A stretch of DNA of 64,000 nucleotides from Nitrosomonas sp. (lineage in GTDB: Bacteria; Pseudomonadota; Gammaproteobacteria; Burkholderiales; Nitrosomonadaceae). The stretch lies in contig JADJLM010000004.1 in assembly GCA_016710135.1 (NCBI GenBank), forward strand, positions 317,699-381,698, in the 5' to 3' direction. Below are positions 9,164 through 17,912 of the stretch, one piece after another. Numbering within the stretch: the stretch's first letter is position 1; every line of letters starts with the position of its first letter. The position numbers were made by a program, and so were the translations under genes. The notes under the pieces are model-generated. The model did not search any database, was not told the origin of the DNA, and saw only the letters and a program-made list of their open reading frames with translations.

Positions 9164-9955
9164 TTACCGTGACGACATCGGCGAAATGCCATCGATAGGG
9201 GAGCTCGGGCTTGCTGAATAAAGTTTTTTCTCCATCCGGCCAGCAAGATAAGCCTCCCTTCCTGCTTCAACTGCCTTACGCATCGCTGAAGCCATCATAA
9301 TAGGATCTTTTGCCATTGCTATGGCAGTATTCATTAAAACGCCATCACAACCAAGTTCCATCGCAATGGCTGCATCAGAAGCTGTTCCAACCCCAGCATC
9401 AACTAAAACTGGTACAGTAGCGCGATCGATCATAATTTGTAAATTCCATGGATTTAAAATACCCATACCCGATCCAATTAATGAAGCAAGTGGCATAATC
9501 GCAATACAGCCGACTTCTTCGAGCTGTTTTGCGACGATCGGATCATCTGACGTATAAACCATGACTTGAAAGTTTTCTTTTACAAGTGTCTGAGCAGCTT
9601 TGATTGTTTCTACAACATTGGGAAACAGTGTTTTAGAATCTCCTAGCACTTCGAGTTTCACTAAGGAGTGCCCATCCAGTAGTTCTCGTGCTAATCGCAA
9701 CGTTCTGATCGCTTCTTCGGCGGTATAGCAACCAGCTGTATTGGGTAATAATGTAAATTTAGATGAAGGTAAAATATCGAGTAAGTTCGGCTCATTGGGG
9801 TTTTGACCAATATTGGTTCGACGGATTGCAACCGTAATAATTTCTGACCCGCTTGCTTCTATCGCTGCTTGCGTTTCAGAAAAGTCTTTATATTTGCCTG
9901 TACCGACTAGCAGTCGGGATTTATAGCGCTTACCCGCAATTATAAAATCATCCAT
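9164..9955 (-). CDS. thiG: Thiazole synthase
   Basis: A 263-residue TIM-barrel enzyme that condenses 1-deoxyxylulose 5-phosphate, dehydroglycine and ThiS-thiocarboxylate into the thiazole phosphate of thiamine. Signatures are SRLLVGTGKYKDF at the N-terminus, the LVKLEVLGD strand bearing the Schiff-base lysine, GCIAIMPLASLIGSG, and the phosphate-binding region VDAGVGTASDAAIAMELGCDG. Length is normal. It follows thiS by 68 bases on the same strand and precedes trmB, so a thiS-thiG-trmB operon is likely. No TPP riboswitch was seen upstream of thiS. Confidence 0.97.
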   Translation of the reverse strand: MDDFIIAGKRYKSRLLVGTGKYKDFSETQAAIEASGSEIITVAIRRTNIGQNPNEPNLLDILPSSKFTLLPNTAGCYTAEEAIRTLRLARELLDGHSLVKLEVLGDSKTLFPNVVETIKAAQTLVKENFQVMVYTSDDPIVAKQLEEVGCIAIMPLASLIGSGMGILNPWNLQIMIDRATVPVLVDAGVGTASDAAIAMELGCDGVLMNTAIAMAKDPIMMASAMRKAVEAGREAYLAGRMEKKLYSASPSSPIDGISPMSSR

Positions 9956-10023
9956 AATTAACTAAGCTTTTAAAGTCATGACGTGCAGCTAATGAAAGTA
10001 AATCAGTGATAGGGTTAATGCAA

Positions 10024-10227
10024 TTAACCACCGCCAACTGCCACAACAATCTCAAGACGATCGCCTTCTGTCACGATGTAGTTTGGAAATTTACTTCTTG
10101 GAATAATTTCACCATTATGTTCAATCGCGATGCGCTTATTCTGGAGCCCCATATTTTCAAGCAATTGCTGCAAATTGAGCGAACATTCAAATTGCTGCGG
10201 CTCACCGTTGATGATCAGTTGTATCAT
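10024..10227 (-). CDS. thiS: Sulfur carrier protein ThiS
   Basis: A 67-residue ubiquitin-like protein that ends in VAVGGG. The C-terminal Gly-Gly is adenylated and thiocarboxylated to donate sulfur to ThiG. The fold cues are MIQLIINGEPQQF at the start and IEHNGEIIPRSKF in the middle, as in other ThiS proteins. It heads the thiS-thiG-trmB unit. Only 59 bases separate it from the divergent tRNA-Gly. Confidence 0.95.
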   Translation of the reverse strand: MIQLIINGEPQQFECSLNLQQLLENMGLQNKRIAIEHNGEIIPRSKFPNYIVTEGDRLEIVVAVGGG

Positions 10228-10286
10228 TTGAAATCTGACAAGTGTAAGGTAAACTTTGTGGTTTTCTAATTAAGTGATTTTAGCAC

Positions 10287-10360
10287 GCGGGTGTAGCTCA
10301 ATGGTAGAGTAGAAGCTTCCCAAGCTTAAGACGAGGGTTCGATTCCCTTCACCCGCTCCA
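10287..10360 (+). tRNA. tRNA-Gly (anticodon CCC)
   Basis: A 74-base cloverleaf including an encoded CCA. The acceptor arms GCGGGTG and CACCCGC pair fully, the D arm is GCTCAATGGTAGAGT and the T arm GAGGGTTCGATTCCCTT. The anticodon loop TTCCCAA places CCC at 10319-10321, so this tRNA reads GGG. The sequence otherwise resembles proteobacterial tRNA-Gly(UCC). Confidence 0.96.
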
Positions 10361-10456
10361 TAAACCTGTTTATTTAGGATTTGATCAGCGACCGATTGGG
10401 AAAGTTAGGTGCAGTAAATACGCTATAATGTAACCATGTAAATCTTGGATCTTTTC

Positions 10457-11050
10457 ATGAAACGTAAGATCAGTGGGCTGCTTGTTTTTTTCTGGACAGT
10501 AGCCCTATTAATAATAAGCCATGCTGTATTGGGTGATAATAAAACACCTCAACCCGAATCAAAACTCATTCTTGGTTGGGTAGAATTTGTTCGCCTTGAA
10601 CCCTGGGGCATGAAAATGCGCGCTCGTATTGATACCGGTGCCAATACATCTTCGATGAGTGCGCGTGATATTAATCAGTTCAAAAAAGGAAGCGAGGACT
10701 GGGTTAAATTTGTGCTGGATTTTAAAGTAGATAAAGGCAAGCCCAATCGCTCGGTAGAGATTGAACGACCTATCGTACGTATCGTTAAAATTAAGCAACA
10801 TCAAGACATATTACAAGAACGCCTTGTCGTAAATATGGATATTTGTATTGCCAACCAAGTCCATAATATCGAGTTTAATTTGATCGATCGGCGTGGACTG
10901 AATTACCCAGTCCTTTTAGGGCGCAGGGCCCTAGAAAGTTTAGCACTGGTTGACCCAGCGCGGACTTTTATTGAAAAAGCTGATTGTGGTCACGTCAAGA
11001 AAAAAAAGAAAAAAGTAGACACACCACCCGGCTCAACTAACCTTGAATGA
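10457..11050 (+). CDS. Retropepsin-like protease, RimK-associated zinc-protease family (PF05618)
   Basis: A 197-residue protein from ATG 10457; an in-frame TTG 12 bases earlier is less likely. An N-terminal hydrophobic segment (residues 5-24) looks like a signal peptide or anchor. The domain carries MRARIDTGANTSSMSA, a retropepsin-type D-T-G-A active site, and a second conserved block LNYPVLLGRRALESLALVDP. The family is named ATP-dependent zinc protease in databases because it sits beside RimK-like ligases; biochemical evidence is thin. The C-terminus is Lys-rich (KKKKKKVD). Its stop overlaps the start of the next gene in ATGA, so the three genes 10457-13530 form one operon. Confidence 0.85.
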   Translation: MKRKISGLLVFFWTVALLIISHAVLGDNKTPQPESKLILGWVEFVRLEPWGMKMRARIDTGANTSSMSARDINQFKKGSEDWVKFVLDFKVDKGKPNRSVEIERPIVRIVKIKQHQDILQERLVVNMDICIANQVHNIEFNLIDRRGLNYPVLLGRRALESLALVDPARTFIEKADCGHVKKKKKKVDTPPGSTNLE

Positions 11051-12573
11051 GACAACTGCACTTATTGTTCTTAACTTTACTACTGTGCTCTATCGGGTTA
11101 GGGCTGGCAGTCTATAAAGTCAATACCTTAGGTTTGCCGCTAACGGCTTCCAAGCAAACCGAAGTTTGGAATGTAGAGGCGCGTATCAGCTTTAAAGCCA
11201 AACCAGATAGTGGAGTTAAAGTTAGCTTACCCCTTCCCTTAAATACTTCAGGTTACACTATCCTCAATGAAGACTTTGTGGGCGCTAATTATGGGCTGGC
11301 AACCGAGCAAGATGAAGGTGGACGCGTTGCATTGTGGGCGAAGAGACGTGCACAAGGCAAACAGCTATTATTTTACCGCGCAGTGATATTTGAGAATGAC
11401 GAGAAAGTAGCTGATTCCAGTAAGATTCCAAGCTATCCTACTGTTCCAGATTACCCCGAACATTTCTTACCCGTCATTCAGGGTTTATTAGATAAATCGC
11501 GTCAGCAATCAGCAGATACCATTTCATTTGCGCAACAAGTCATTCAGCAGCTTAATGCCACAGCGCCTGCTCCGGAGCTAAAGTTACTTATTGAACACAT
11601 CAACACATCTAAGAATTTGGCGAAGGAAATCAGTTGGATTTTAGCAGGTGCCAGAATTCCAGCTCGCATTATCCAAGGGCTTCGTCTACATGATGGTAAG
11701 CGTTATAGCGAACTGGAAACCTGGGTGCAAGTGCATGATGGTAAGCAATGGCGTACGCTTAATACCAAAGATGGGCAAGAAGGTCTGCCTGCTAATTTTG
11801 TTATTTGGCAAATAGGTGATCAGAAAACGTTTTCAGTTGAAGGAGGTACTGAAATCAGTTTACAATTTTCTGTTGCGAAAGCGCTCCGTGAACTGGTTGA
11901 CGTTGCAGAGTCCCGTGCCATTCTAAAAGGCTCCCGCATCATGGAGTTTTCGCTATATTCTTTACCAGTACAAACTCAGAATGTTTATAAAGTCCTGTTA
12001 ATGATTCCTTTAGGAGCATTTGTTGTCGTTCTCATGCGTAACCTTATTGGGATTAAAACTTTTGGTACATTTATGCCCGTCCTAATCGCACTTGCATTCA
12101 GAGAAACTGAACTTGCTTGGGGGCTCGGTTTATTTTGTTTAATTGTAGGTTTAGGTCTGCTACTGCGCGCTTATGTCGAACAGCTCAAATTATTACTCAT
12201 TCCACGACTTGCTTCGGTATTAACCATGGTTGTGCTACTCATGGTAGGCACTAGCGTGGTGATGCATAAACTTGGACTTGAAATGGGCTTATCGGTAGCA
12301 TTGTTTCCGATGGTGATCATGACCATGACCATTGAACGCATGTCGTTGGCCTGGGAAGAGGTGGGGCCGGTTGAAGCGTTTAAACAAGGAGCAGGTAGCT
12401 TACTAGTCGCGACTATTGGTTATTTAGTGATGAATATTGATGAATTGCAGCATTTATTATTCGTTTTTCCAGAGCTGCTGTTGGTCGTATTGGCGGCGAC
12501 TATTCTATTTGGACGTTACTCCGGTTATCGATTAACGGAACTGTGGCGATTCCGTGCCTTAGCGAAACGGTAG
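11047..12573 (+). CDS. Inactive transglutaminase fused to a 7TM domain (UUP1 family)
   Basis: A 508-residue membrane protein. An N-terminal helix anchors a periplasmic region (about 30-305) that resembles a transglutaminase-like fold. Seven or so hydrophobic helices follow from about residue 312 to 500 (LLMIPLGAFVVVLMRNLIGIKTFGTFMP onward, residues about 317-344). Such proteins are described as catalytically inactive transglutaminase-like proteins with a 7TM domain and nearly always lie between a retropepsin-like protease and an ATP-grasp ligase, as here. A role as a membrane platform or receptor for peptide modification is inference. It overlaps the previous gene by four bases. Confidence 0.85.
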   Translation: MRQLHLLFLTLLLCSIGLGLAVYKVNTLGLPLTASKQTEVWNVEARISFKAKPDSGVKVSLPLPLNTSGYTILNEDFVGANYGLATEQDEGGRVALWAKRRAQGKQLLFYRAVIFENDEKVADSSKIPSYPTVPDYPEHFLPVIQGLLDKSRQQSADTISFAQQVIQQLNATAPAPELKLLIEHINTSKNLAKEISWILAGARIPARIIQGLRLHDGKRYSELETWVQVHDGKQWRTLNTKDGQEGLPANFVIWQIGDQKTFSVEGGTEISLQFSVAKALRELVDVAESRAILKGSRIMEFSLYSLPVQTQNVYKVLLMIPLGAFVVVLMRNLIGIKTFGTFMPVLIALAFRETELAWGLGLFCLIVGLGLLLRAYVEQLKLLLIPRLASVLTMVVLLMVGTSVVMHKLGLEMGLSVALFPMVIMTMTIERMSLAWEEVGPVEAFKQGAGSLLVATIGYLVMNIDELQHLLFVFPELLLVVLAATILFGRYSGYRLTELWRFRALAKR

Positions 12574-12582
12574 TTACACGCA

Positions 12583-13530
12583 ATGTTTTTAACCTGGCTA
12601 AATCTCAGGCACGCTGGGGTAATCGGCATGAACCGCCGCAATGCCGATTTTATCCTGCGCTATAATGAACGTTCACTTTACCCTTTGGTTGATGACAAAC
12701 TACGCACTAAACAACTAGCAATTGCTGCTGGAATTGCAGTACCTCAACTTTACGGTGTTATCGAAATTGAACATGATATTGCTAATATTCCCAATATTGT
12801 TCGTGATTATAAGGATTTCGTTATCAAGCCCGCGCATGGTTCGGGTGGTAATGGTATCGCTGTTATCATTGGTCGCATCAATGAGCGATTCCAATACAAT
12901 AATGGGAGTCTCTTAACTGAAGAAGAGCTTGAATATCACATTTCCAATATTCTAAGTGGTATGTATAGTTTGGGAGGTCAACCTGATCAAGCGTTAATCG
13001 AATATCGCGTGAAATTCGATCCTTTATTTGAATCGGTCAGTTACCGCGGTGTTCCTGATATTCGCACCATCGTTTTTCGGGGTATACCTGTTGCTTCAAT
13101 GGTACGTTTACCAACACGGTTATCGGATGGGAAAGCCAATTTACACCAAGGAGCCGTGGGTGCAGGCATTGACCTTAACTCGGGCATGACTACCCGAGCG
13201 GTATGGCAAAACCGCCCAATCGATATTCACCCAGATACCGGATCGGTTATCAGTGGCCTTGCTATTCCTCACTGGAATAAATTATTAACGCTCGCTGCAC
13301 AGTGCTATGAATTGGTAGGATTGGGATATCTCGGAGTCGATGTGGTATTGGATCATGAATTAGGTCCTTTGGTACTCGAACTCAATGCACGTCCGGGTTT
13401 ATCGATTCAAATTGCTAATGGAAAAGGCATGGAGAAACGGTTGGAATATATTGATCACCTCAACAAAATTCCAGAAAAAGCACAGGATCGTGCTGCACTT
13501 GCTCAGTCGCTGTTTAAAGCAGAAAATTAA
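12583..13530 (+). CDS. Alpha-L-glutamate ligase-like ATP-grasp protein
   Basis: A 315-residue ATP-grasp protein of the RimK-related subfamily. The glycine-rich ATP loop is VIKPAHGSGGNGIAVI, and the C-terminal metal-binding block is LGPLVLELNARPGLSIQIANG. An Arg-rich start (NRRNADFILRYNERS) is typical of the subfamily. It should catalyse ATP-dependent formation of an amide bond with glutamate or another amino acid; the acceptor is unknown. It is the third gene of the protease/7TM/ligase operon, 9 bases after the 7TM gene. Length is normal. Confidence 0.88.
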   Translation: MFLTWLNLRHAGVIGMNRRNADFILRYNERSLYPLVDDKLRTKQLAIAAGIAVPQLYGVIEIEHDIANIPNIVRDYKDFVIKPAHGSGGNGIAVIIGRINERFQYNNGSLLTEEELEYHISNILSGMYSLGGQPDQALIEYRVKFDPLFESVSYRGVPDIRTIVFRGIPVASMVRLPTRLSDGKANLHQGAVGAGIDLNSGMTTRAVWQNRPIDIHPDTGSVISGLAIPHWNKLLTLAAQCYELVGLGYLGVDVVLDHELGPLVLELNARPGLSIQIANGKGMEKRLEYIDHLNKIPEKAQDRAALAQSLFKAEN

Positions 13531-13583
13531 AATTCAGCGAATAATTGCTGAAAATTATAATAATCGCCTATTTAGGTCATTCT

Positions 13584-14615
13584 ATGGATCCTCGTTTTAT
13601 TATTTATGGCGATATCGGTGGCACAAAAACTATTCTGCGGCTGGCGAGAGTGCAGAATGACGATTTATCACTCGTTCAGGAACAACGCTATACGAGCCAA
13701 GCTTATCAACACTTAGATGAGATTATTAGTGACTTTTTAGCCAATCAACCAGATGCTGGCGCTGTAAGCAAGGCGATCTCAGTTGCCTGCTTTGCTATTG
13801 CGGGCCCGATTGTTGAACAACAAGCACGACTAACCAATCTGCCGTGGTTAATCAATGCAGCAGATCTTTCGCAGCGATTTACTATTCCCCAAGTTAAGTT
13901 AATCAATGATTTTGAGGCGACAGCGCTGGGCGTTGAGAAATTAACGCAACAGGATCTCGAAGTCCTTCAAATAGGCAAAGAGAGTAAAACTGGTATGCGC
14001 GTTGTGCTCGGGGCAGGGACTGGCATGGGAGTTGCCTGGATAGCACACATTGGGTGTCGCTATATTCCCATTCCAACTGAGGCAGGACATATTGACTTCG
14101 CGCCAACAAGCGATTTACAAATCGAATTGCTCAATTTCTTATCTACAAAATTTGGCCATGTTTCCATCGAACGAGTTCTTTCAGGTCCGGGGCTAACCAA
14201 TATTTTTAACTTTTTGCAGCAGCGCGCAAATCGACTGCAGCCTTCTTCACTTCTAGAACTAGGCGAAGATGAAGGTCAATTGATTATTCAATTGGCACTA
14301 GAGCAAAGCCATGATTCAGCAATTGAATCCTTGCAGCTATTTACTGAAATCTATGGCGCATTTGCTGGAAATCTGGCTTTAGCAGGCCTATGCCGTGGTG
14401 GAGTTTACATTGCTGGCGGTATTGCGCCACGAATTATTCATTACCTAAAGATAGGACGTTTTATCCAAGCATTCCACAGCAAAGGCCGTTTCGCGGGATT
14501 AATGCACGAAATACCACTCTCGGTTATCCTAAATACTCAGGTTGGTCTCCTTGGTGCAGAGAGCGAAGCGCAGCGATTGCTACGAAATGATTTATCAGAT
14601 ACTAGTCGATCCTGA
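13584..14615 (+). CDS. glk: Glucokinase
   Basis: A ROK-independent bacterial glucokinase of 343 residues, counting from ATG 13584; the upstream in-frame start at 13545 would add a poor 13-residue leader. The ATP phosphate-binding loop is YGDIGGTKT. Other blocks are LINDFEATALGV, the adenosine-binding GAGTGMGVAWI, and the sugar-contact PTEAGHIDFAP. It phosphorylates glucose to glucose 6-phosphate in the cytoplasm. In an autotroph this may serve glycogen or sucrose turnover. The downstream gap leads into an insertion sequence. Confidence 0.94.
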   Translation: MDPRFIIYGDIGGTKTILRLARVQNDDLSLVQEQRYTSQAYQHLDEIISDFLANQPDAGAVSKAISVACFAIAGPIVEQQARLTNLPWLINAADLSQRFTIPQVKLINDFEATALGVEKLTQQDLEVLQIGKESKTGMRVVLGAGTGMGVAWIAHIGCRYIPIPTEAGHIDFAPTSDLQIELLNFLSTKFGHVSIERVLSGPGLTNIFNFLQQRANRLQPSSLLELGEDEGQLIIQLALEQSHDSAIESLQLFTEIYGAFAGNLALAGLCRGGVYIAGGIAPRIIHYLKIGRFIQAFHSKGRFAGLMHEIPLSVILNTQVGLLGAESEAQRLLRNDLSDTSRS

Positions 14616-14724
14616 AATATCCACAAGCACTTGATTCTATGCAGCAAAGATCTTTCTTTTGATGAGCATAACGACCAGGAATGTTAAAATAGCATCCTAT
14701 TTCTGGTCGAAATGGTGATTAAAA

Positions 14725-15917
14725 ATGCTAAGACATAGCAGTACGATTCATCAACCGAATTTGTTTGGAACAGATTTGCTGATGCAGTTGGATGTCAATG
14801 ATCCATTGTTGCAGCTTGCAGACGCGATACCGTGGCAAGAATTTGACGAAGCATTTTCGATTCACTACACGAAATCGACAGGCGCGCCGAGTAAGCCGAT
14901 CCGGTTGCTGTTTGGGTTATTGATCTTGAAGCAGTTAGAGAATTTGAGTGACGAATCAGTAGTATTGCAGTGGAAGCGCAATCCTTACTACCAGGCTTTT
15001 GCGGCATGAAAGAGTTCCAGCAGAAATTGCCGTGTCATAGCACGGAACTGGTGCATTTTCGTAAGCGCCTAGGTGTGCCGGGCATGGAGCGGATTTTTCA
15101 GATGAGTGTTGGTTTGCATGGGGAATCGGCACTGGAAGATGTGGTTCATGTTGACACGACAGTGCAAGAGAAGAACATCACATACCCGACTGACAGCAAA
15201 CTAGCGATCAAGATTATCAATCGCCTCAACAAGATTGCCAAATCCCATGGTATTTCACAGCGGCGCACTTTCATTAAAAAGGCGAAACGCGCGTTGAAGC
15301 GACTCAGAACCATTGCAGGTGTTTTGATGCGGGAGCTCAGGAGAAAATTGCCACAATGCTGCCTATTCGAGCACTACCAAAAGGATTTTCTACTGTATGA
15401 GCGCGTACTGAAACAGAAAATCAAAGACACGCACAAAATCTATTCCCTGCACGAACCGCAAGTGTACTGTATCGGCAAGGGAAAAGACCACAAACAATAT
15501 GAATACGGCAGCAAGGCATCGATAGCCAGCACAGCGAAAGGTAACCTGATTGTTGGGGTTGTCAGTCACGAACAAAACTTGCATGACAGCCACACATTAC
15601 CAGAGATATTGCATCATGTTGAGATTTCGCGCGGGAAAGCGGCCAAGCAAGCCGTATGCGACCGCGGCTACCGTGGCAAACGTGAAGTCAATGGAACGCA
15701 AATCGTTCTACCTGGAAGAGCATTAAAACGAGACACACGCTACCAAAGAGACAAGAAGCGGAAACAATGCAGAAGGCGCGCGGCGATTGAACCCATTATC
15801 GGCCACCTGAAATCGGATTATCGAATGGCCAGAAATTACCTGAAAGGCGCCATCGGTGATTGCATCAATCTGCTAATGTGTACTAGCTCAGATCAGATCG
15901 TACAGTTACCGAATTGA
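14725..15917 (+). pseudogene. IS5-type DDE transposase, frameshifted and truncated by another IS
   Basis: The N-terminal part (14725-15009) begins MLRHSSTIHQPNLFGTDLL and holds the DUF772-like helical domain ending in QWKRNPYYQAF. It continues one frame back as CGMKEFQQKLPCHSTEL. The switch point is the four-T run at 14997-15000. A ribosome on GCT TTT could slip back by one onto TTT, so a programmed -1 frameshift is possible, but one missing T would give the same picture. The DDE core includes VVHVDTTVQEKN, VCDRGYRGKREV and AIEPIIGHLKSDYRM. The last 11 or so codons (SSDQIVQLPN) are not native: they come from the IS481 fragment that cuts the gene at 15879. An inverted repeat (CGACCAG at 14672-14678, CTGGTCG at 14703-14709) precedes the start. 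Confidence 0.85.
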
Positions 15918-16134
15918 TTGGATGTCTGTCAGATTAGATTTGGTTCAGATTTTTGCTGTTCCAAATCGTTTTCCCACTGAGCAAAGTCTCCATAGGAGTT
16001 TTTCCATTGCAGATTTTTCCCTGACGAGTTCTTTCATTATTATAATAATCGATCCAGCTGTCTAGGTCCTTTTGCAGTGACTCCAAATCGTGATACAGCT
16101 TCTTGCGGAAAGTCACTTGATAGAATTCCTGTAA
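15879..16134 (-). mobile_element. IS481 family fragment (transposase C-terminal end plus terminal repeat)
   Basis: Starts with the IS481 terminal repeat TGTACTAGCTCAGATCAGAT, identical to the ends at 26873 and 63490. The minus strand encodes the last 60 residues of an IS481 transposase (15934-16116; motifs DLDSWIDYYNNERT and GKTPMETLLSGKTIW). Similarity to the other copies stops abruptly after the GAATTCCTGTAA block, so about 830 bases of the element are missing. It sits inside the IS5-type element. Confidence 0.85.
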
Positions 16135-16261
16135 TTGGAATTAGAGGGACTGGTTACAAGCTTATTCGTGGAAAAACAGCTAAAAAACTCAACCAACCAT
16201 AAATTAACCCAAAATTTCTCTGAAATGGGAAACTTGCGTCATTTTGCAAAGGTCTCCTGTG

Positions 16262-16540
16262 TTATATTCTCTTTTCTAATCGATAAAGCCAAGCAAGAAG
16301 TTCAGCTACAACTAAATAAAGCTCTGGTGGTATGCGATCATCTAAATTTACTTGCATTAGTAATGATACAAGCTCAGCAGATTCATGAACATAGATGTTA
16401 GAATCCTTAGCGCGTTTGATTATTTCTTCAGCAATTAGCCCCCTTCCCTTTGCGATGATTTTAGGTGCAGACATTCCATCTTGATAAGCTAGTGCTACTG
16501 CAACTTGTTTCTTTGCTTCATTGATCATCGGTTGATTCAT
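16262..16540 (-). CDS. FlhB C-terminal-domain-like protein
   Basis: A 92-residue soluble protein equivalent to the cytoplasmic C-terminal domain of the export gate protein FlhB (FhlB/YlqH type). It shows VAVALAYQDGMSAPKIIAKG and later ELVSLLMQVNLDDRIPPELY, the region around the substrate-specificity switch, but lacks the NPTH self-cleavage sequence of full FlhB. Such stand-alone domains often follow fliK and may tune export switching. Its start overlaps the end of fliK by 23 bases, so it is co-transcribed. Confidence 0.88.
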   Translation of the reverse strand: MNQPMINEAKKQVAVALAYQDGMSAPKIIAKGRGLIAEEIIKRAKDSNIYVHESAELVSLLMQVNLDDRIPPELYLVVAELLAWLYRLEKRI

Positions 16541-17489
16541 CTTTATTTACTGTTATCGATTGTACTCTTATGCCTTCTGCCTCTATAGCCGCGATTAACC
16601 TAGATTGGTTATTAATTAGTAAATTATTAGTAATATCTTCTGCTGTTTCAATATGAATATTAGTGCCTAGTTTATTGATACACAGAGTAATCACAATTTG
16701 ACCTAAACAGGGTAAAGTGATTTTGATATGGGAAGTCCAGTTACTAGAAGCATCCTCTTCTTTTCCTTGATCTTGGTTTTCTTGTTCTGTTACTACCCAT
16801 TCCACTGGCTGTCCAGACCATATTTCTCCTCTCCATGCTATGGCTCCTGTTTCTAATGCCATGAGTTGCTGTTGAACGAAGTGACAGCTTCCTTGATTTT
16901 TATCTGCGTCAAATAATTTTGATTGGGGTTCTAGATGTAATTGATCAGATGATCGCTTACCCGTTAACCACTGCGCTAGATGTGATTCATAGAAGAGTCC
17001 GCTCACAGTTAAGGCTTGTTGAAGTCCATTGGCTAGTTCGACAATACTGTTTGGAAATGACTGGATTATTGGGGTTGTTGAAGCAATTTGATGGGGAGGT
17101 GTAATTTGAGGATTAGTCGTTGCTTTGAGTAACCCTGATAATAATTGCCCAGCCTGACTGATACTGGTGCTATTTTGTTTGTGGCCTAAATGTATTAGAG
17201 GCTCCAGTAACAAGAATTTTAGTATAGGTTCTTTGCTGATTAAGGTTAACTCAATTTCGGTGTTCTTTTTATGGCTAATAGAAGCAGAGATAGCCATTTG
17301 TAGTGATTGCCCAGCAACTAGAACGCTAGCCCAACCATTAGTAAGCCTAGATTCAATTATGGCATGATACTTTTTCCCAATAATAAATGGATCTGGCTCA
17401 GACTTGGTGCTTACTCCTTGAGTTGTAGTGGAAGGTAAGGGAAACGCTTCGATTTTTTGAGTAAACAAAATATTATTCTCATTTATCAA
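16518..17489 (-). CDS. fliK: Flagellar hook-length control protein FliK-like
   Basis: A 323-residue protein with a low-complexity N-terminal part and a C-terminal FliK/Flg_hook domain (about residues 200-315; WRGEIWSGQPVEWVV and SHIKITLPCLGQIVITLCI). FliK is exported, measures the hook and switches the export gate to late substrates. The N-terminal ruler region is short compared with enteric FliK. The frame begins with TTG at 17489; no better ATG is near. Its position just before an FlhB-like domain gene fits the partner function. Confidence 0.75.
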   Translation of the reverse strand: MINENNILFTQKIEAFPLPSTTTQGVSTKSEPDPFIIGKKYHAIIESRLTNGWASVLVAGQSLQMAISASISHKKNTEIELTLISKEPILKFLLLEPLIHLGHKQNSTSISQAGQLLSGLLKATTNPQITPPHQIASTTPIIQSFPNSIVELANGLQQALTVSGLFYESHLAQWLTGKRSSDQLHLEPQSKLFDADKNQGSCHFVQQQLMALETGAIAWRGEIWSGQPVEWVVTEQENQDQGKEEDASSNWTSHIKITLPCLGQIVITLCINKLGTNIHIETAEDITNNLLINNQSRLIAAIEAEGIRVQSITVNKDESTDDQ

Positions 17490-17578
17490 AGGAATTATTC
17501 CAATAAAATACTGTTATCTTTTATTTAGTAAGTATAACAGTGGATACACATTATTCTGATCTTTGGTTTCGACCTATA

Positions 17579-17905
17579 CTAATCAGATTTATACAACCGA
17601 TCTAGTTTACGTTTCTGATTAGCATTTATCAGTAAATTCTGTAAATGAGTCATCCATGGCTCAGTAACGGCACGGATTTGCGCATCCTTTTCTAATATTC
17701 TATGAATAATATCTATTTTTTTTTTCTGCATTTCATAACTGAGCTGTGTTTGTTTGGGATTGGAAACAAGCGTTTGTGTTAATAGTTTACACTCGCGCTC
17801 AAGAGTTATTAATTCTTCCCAGTTATTTTCTTGTGCAGCTTTCAGCATTTTTTCAGTAATAGCTAATATTGCTTTGTAAGTAAAAATTAATTGCACGCCA
17901 TCCAT
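17579..17905 (-). CDS. fliT: Flagellar protein FliT-like chaperone
   Basis: A 108-residue helical protein in the position of fliT, seven bases after fliS. The sequence (LITLERECKLLTQTLV and IIHRILEKDAQIRAVTEPWM) has the heptad character of the FliT bundle, which chaperones the filament cap FliD and can regulate FlhDC. Sequence conservation in this family is low, so the call rests largely on gene order and size. Confidence 0.75.
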   Translation of the reverse strand: MDGVQLIFTYKAILAITEKMLKAAQENNWEELITLERECKLLTQTLVSNPKQTQLSYEMQKKKIDIIHRILEKDAQIRAVTEPWMTHLQNLLINANQKRKLDRLYKSD

Positions 17906-17912
17906 AAATTTT

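Larger units (their letters stand above)
14672..16257 (+). mobile_element. IS5-type element interrupted by an IS481 fragment
   Basis: The region between glk and the flagellar cluster is made of nested mobile DNA. The transposase frame runs to 15878, is cut by an IS481 end (15879-16134), and the remaining 16135-16257 is probably the 3' end of the older element. It finishes in TTTTGCAAAGGTCTCC, which looks like a terminal repeat, five bases before the stop of the flhB-like gene. I could not find the matching left terminal repeat, so the left border is approximate. No intact gene is seen in 16135-16257. Confidence 0.55.

Noticed and set aside
10228..10286. TPP riboswitch upstream of thiS
   Set aside because: Only 59 bases lie between thiS and the tRNA, with no CTGAGA-type aptamer core.
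14616..14671. Left terminal repeat of the IS5-type element
   Set aside because: GCAAAGATCTTTC partly resembles the right end GCAAAGGTCTCC but lies in the same rather than the inverted orientation, so it cannot be the left end.
16135..16401. Plus-strand 88-codon open frame over the end of the IS and the flhB-like gene
   Set aside because: It mixes IS terminal sequence with the antisense of a real gene and matches no family.
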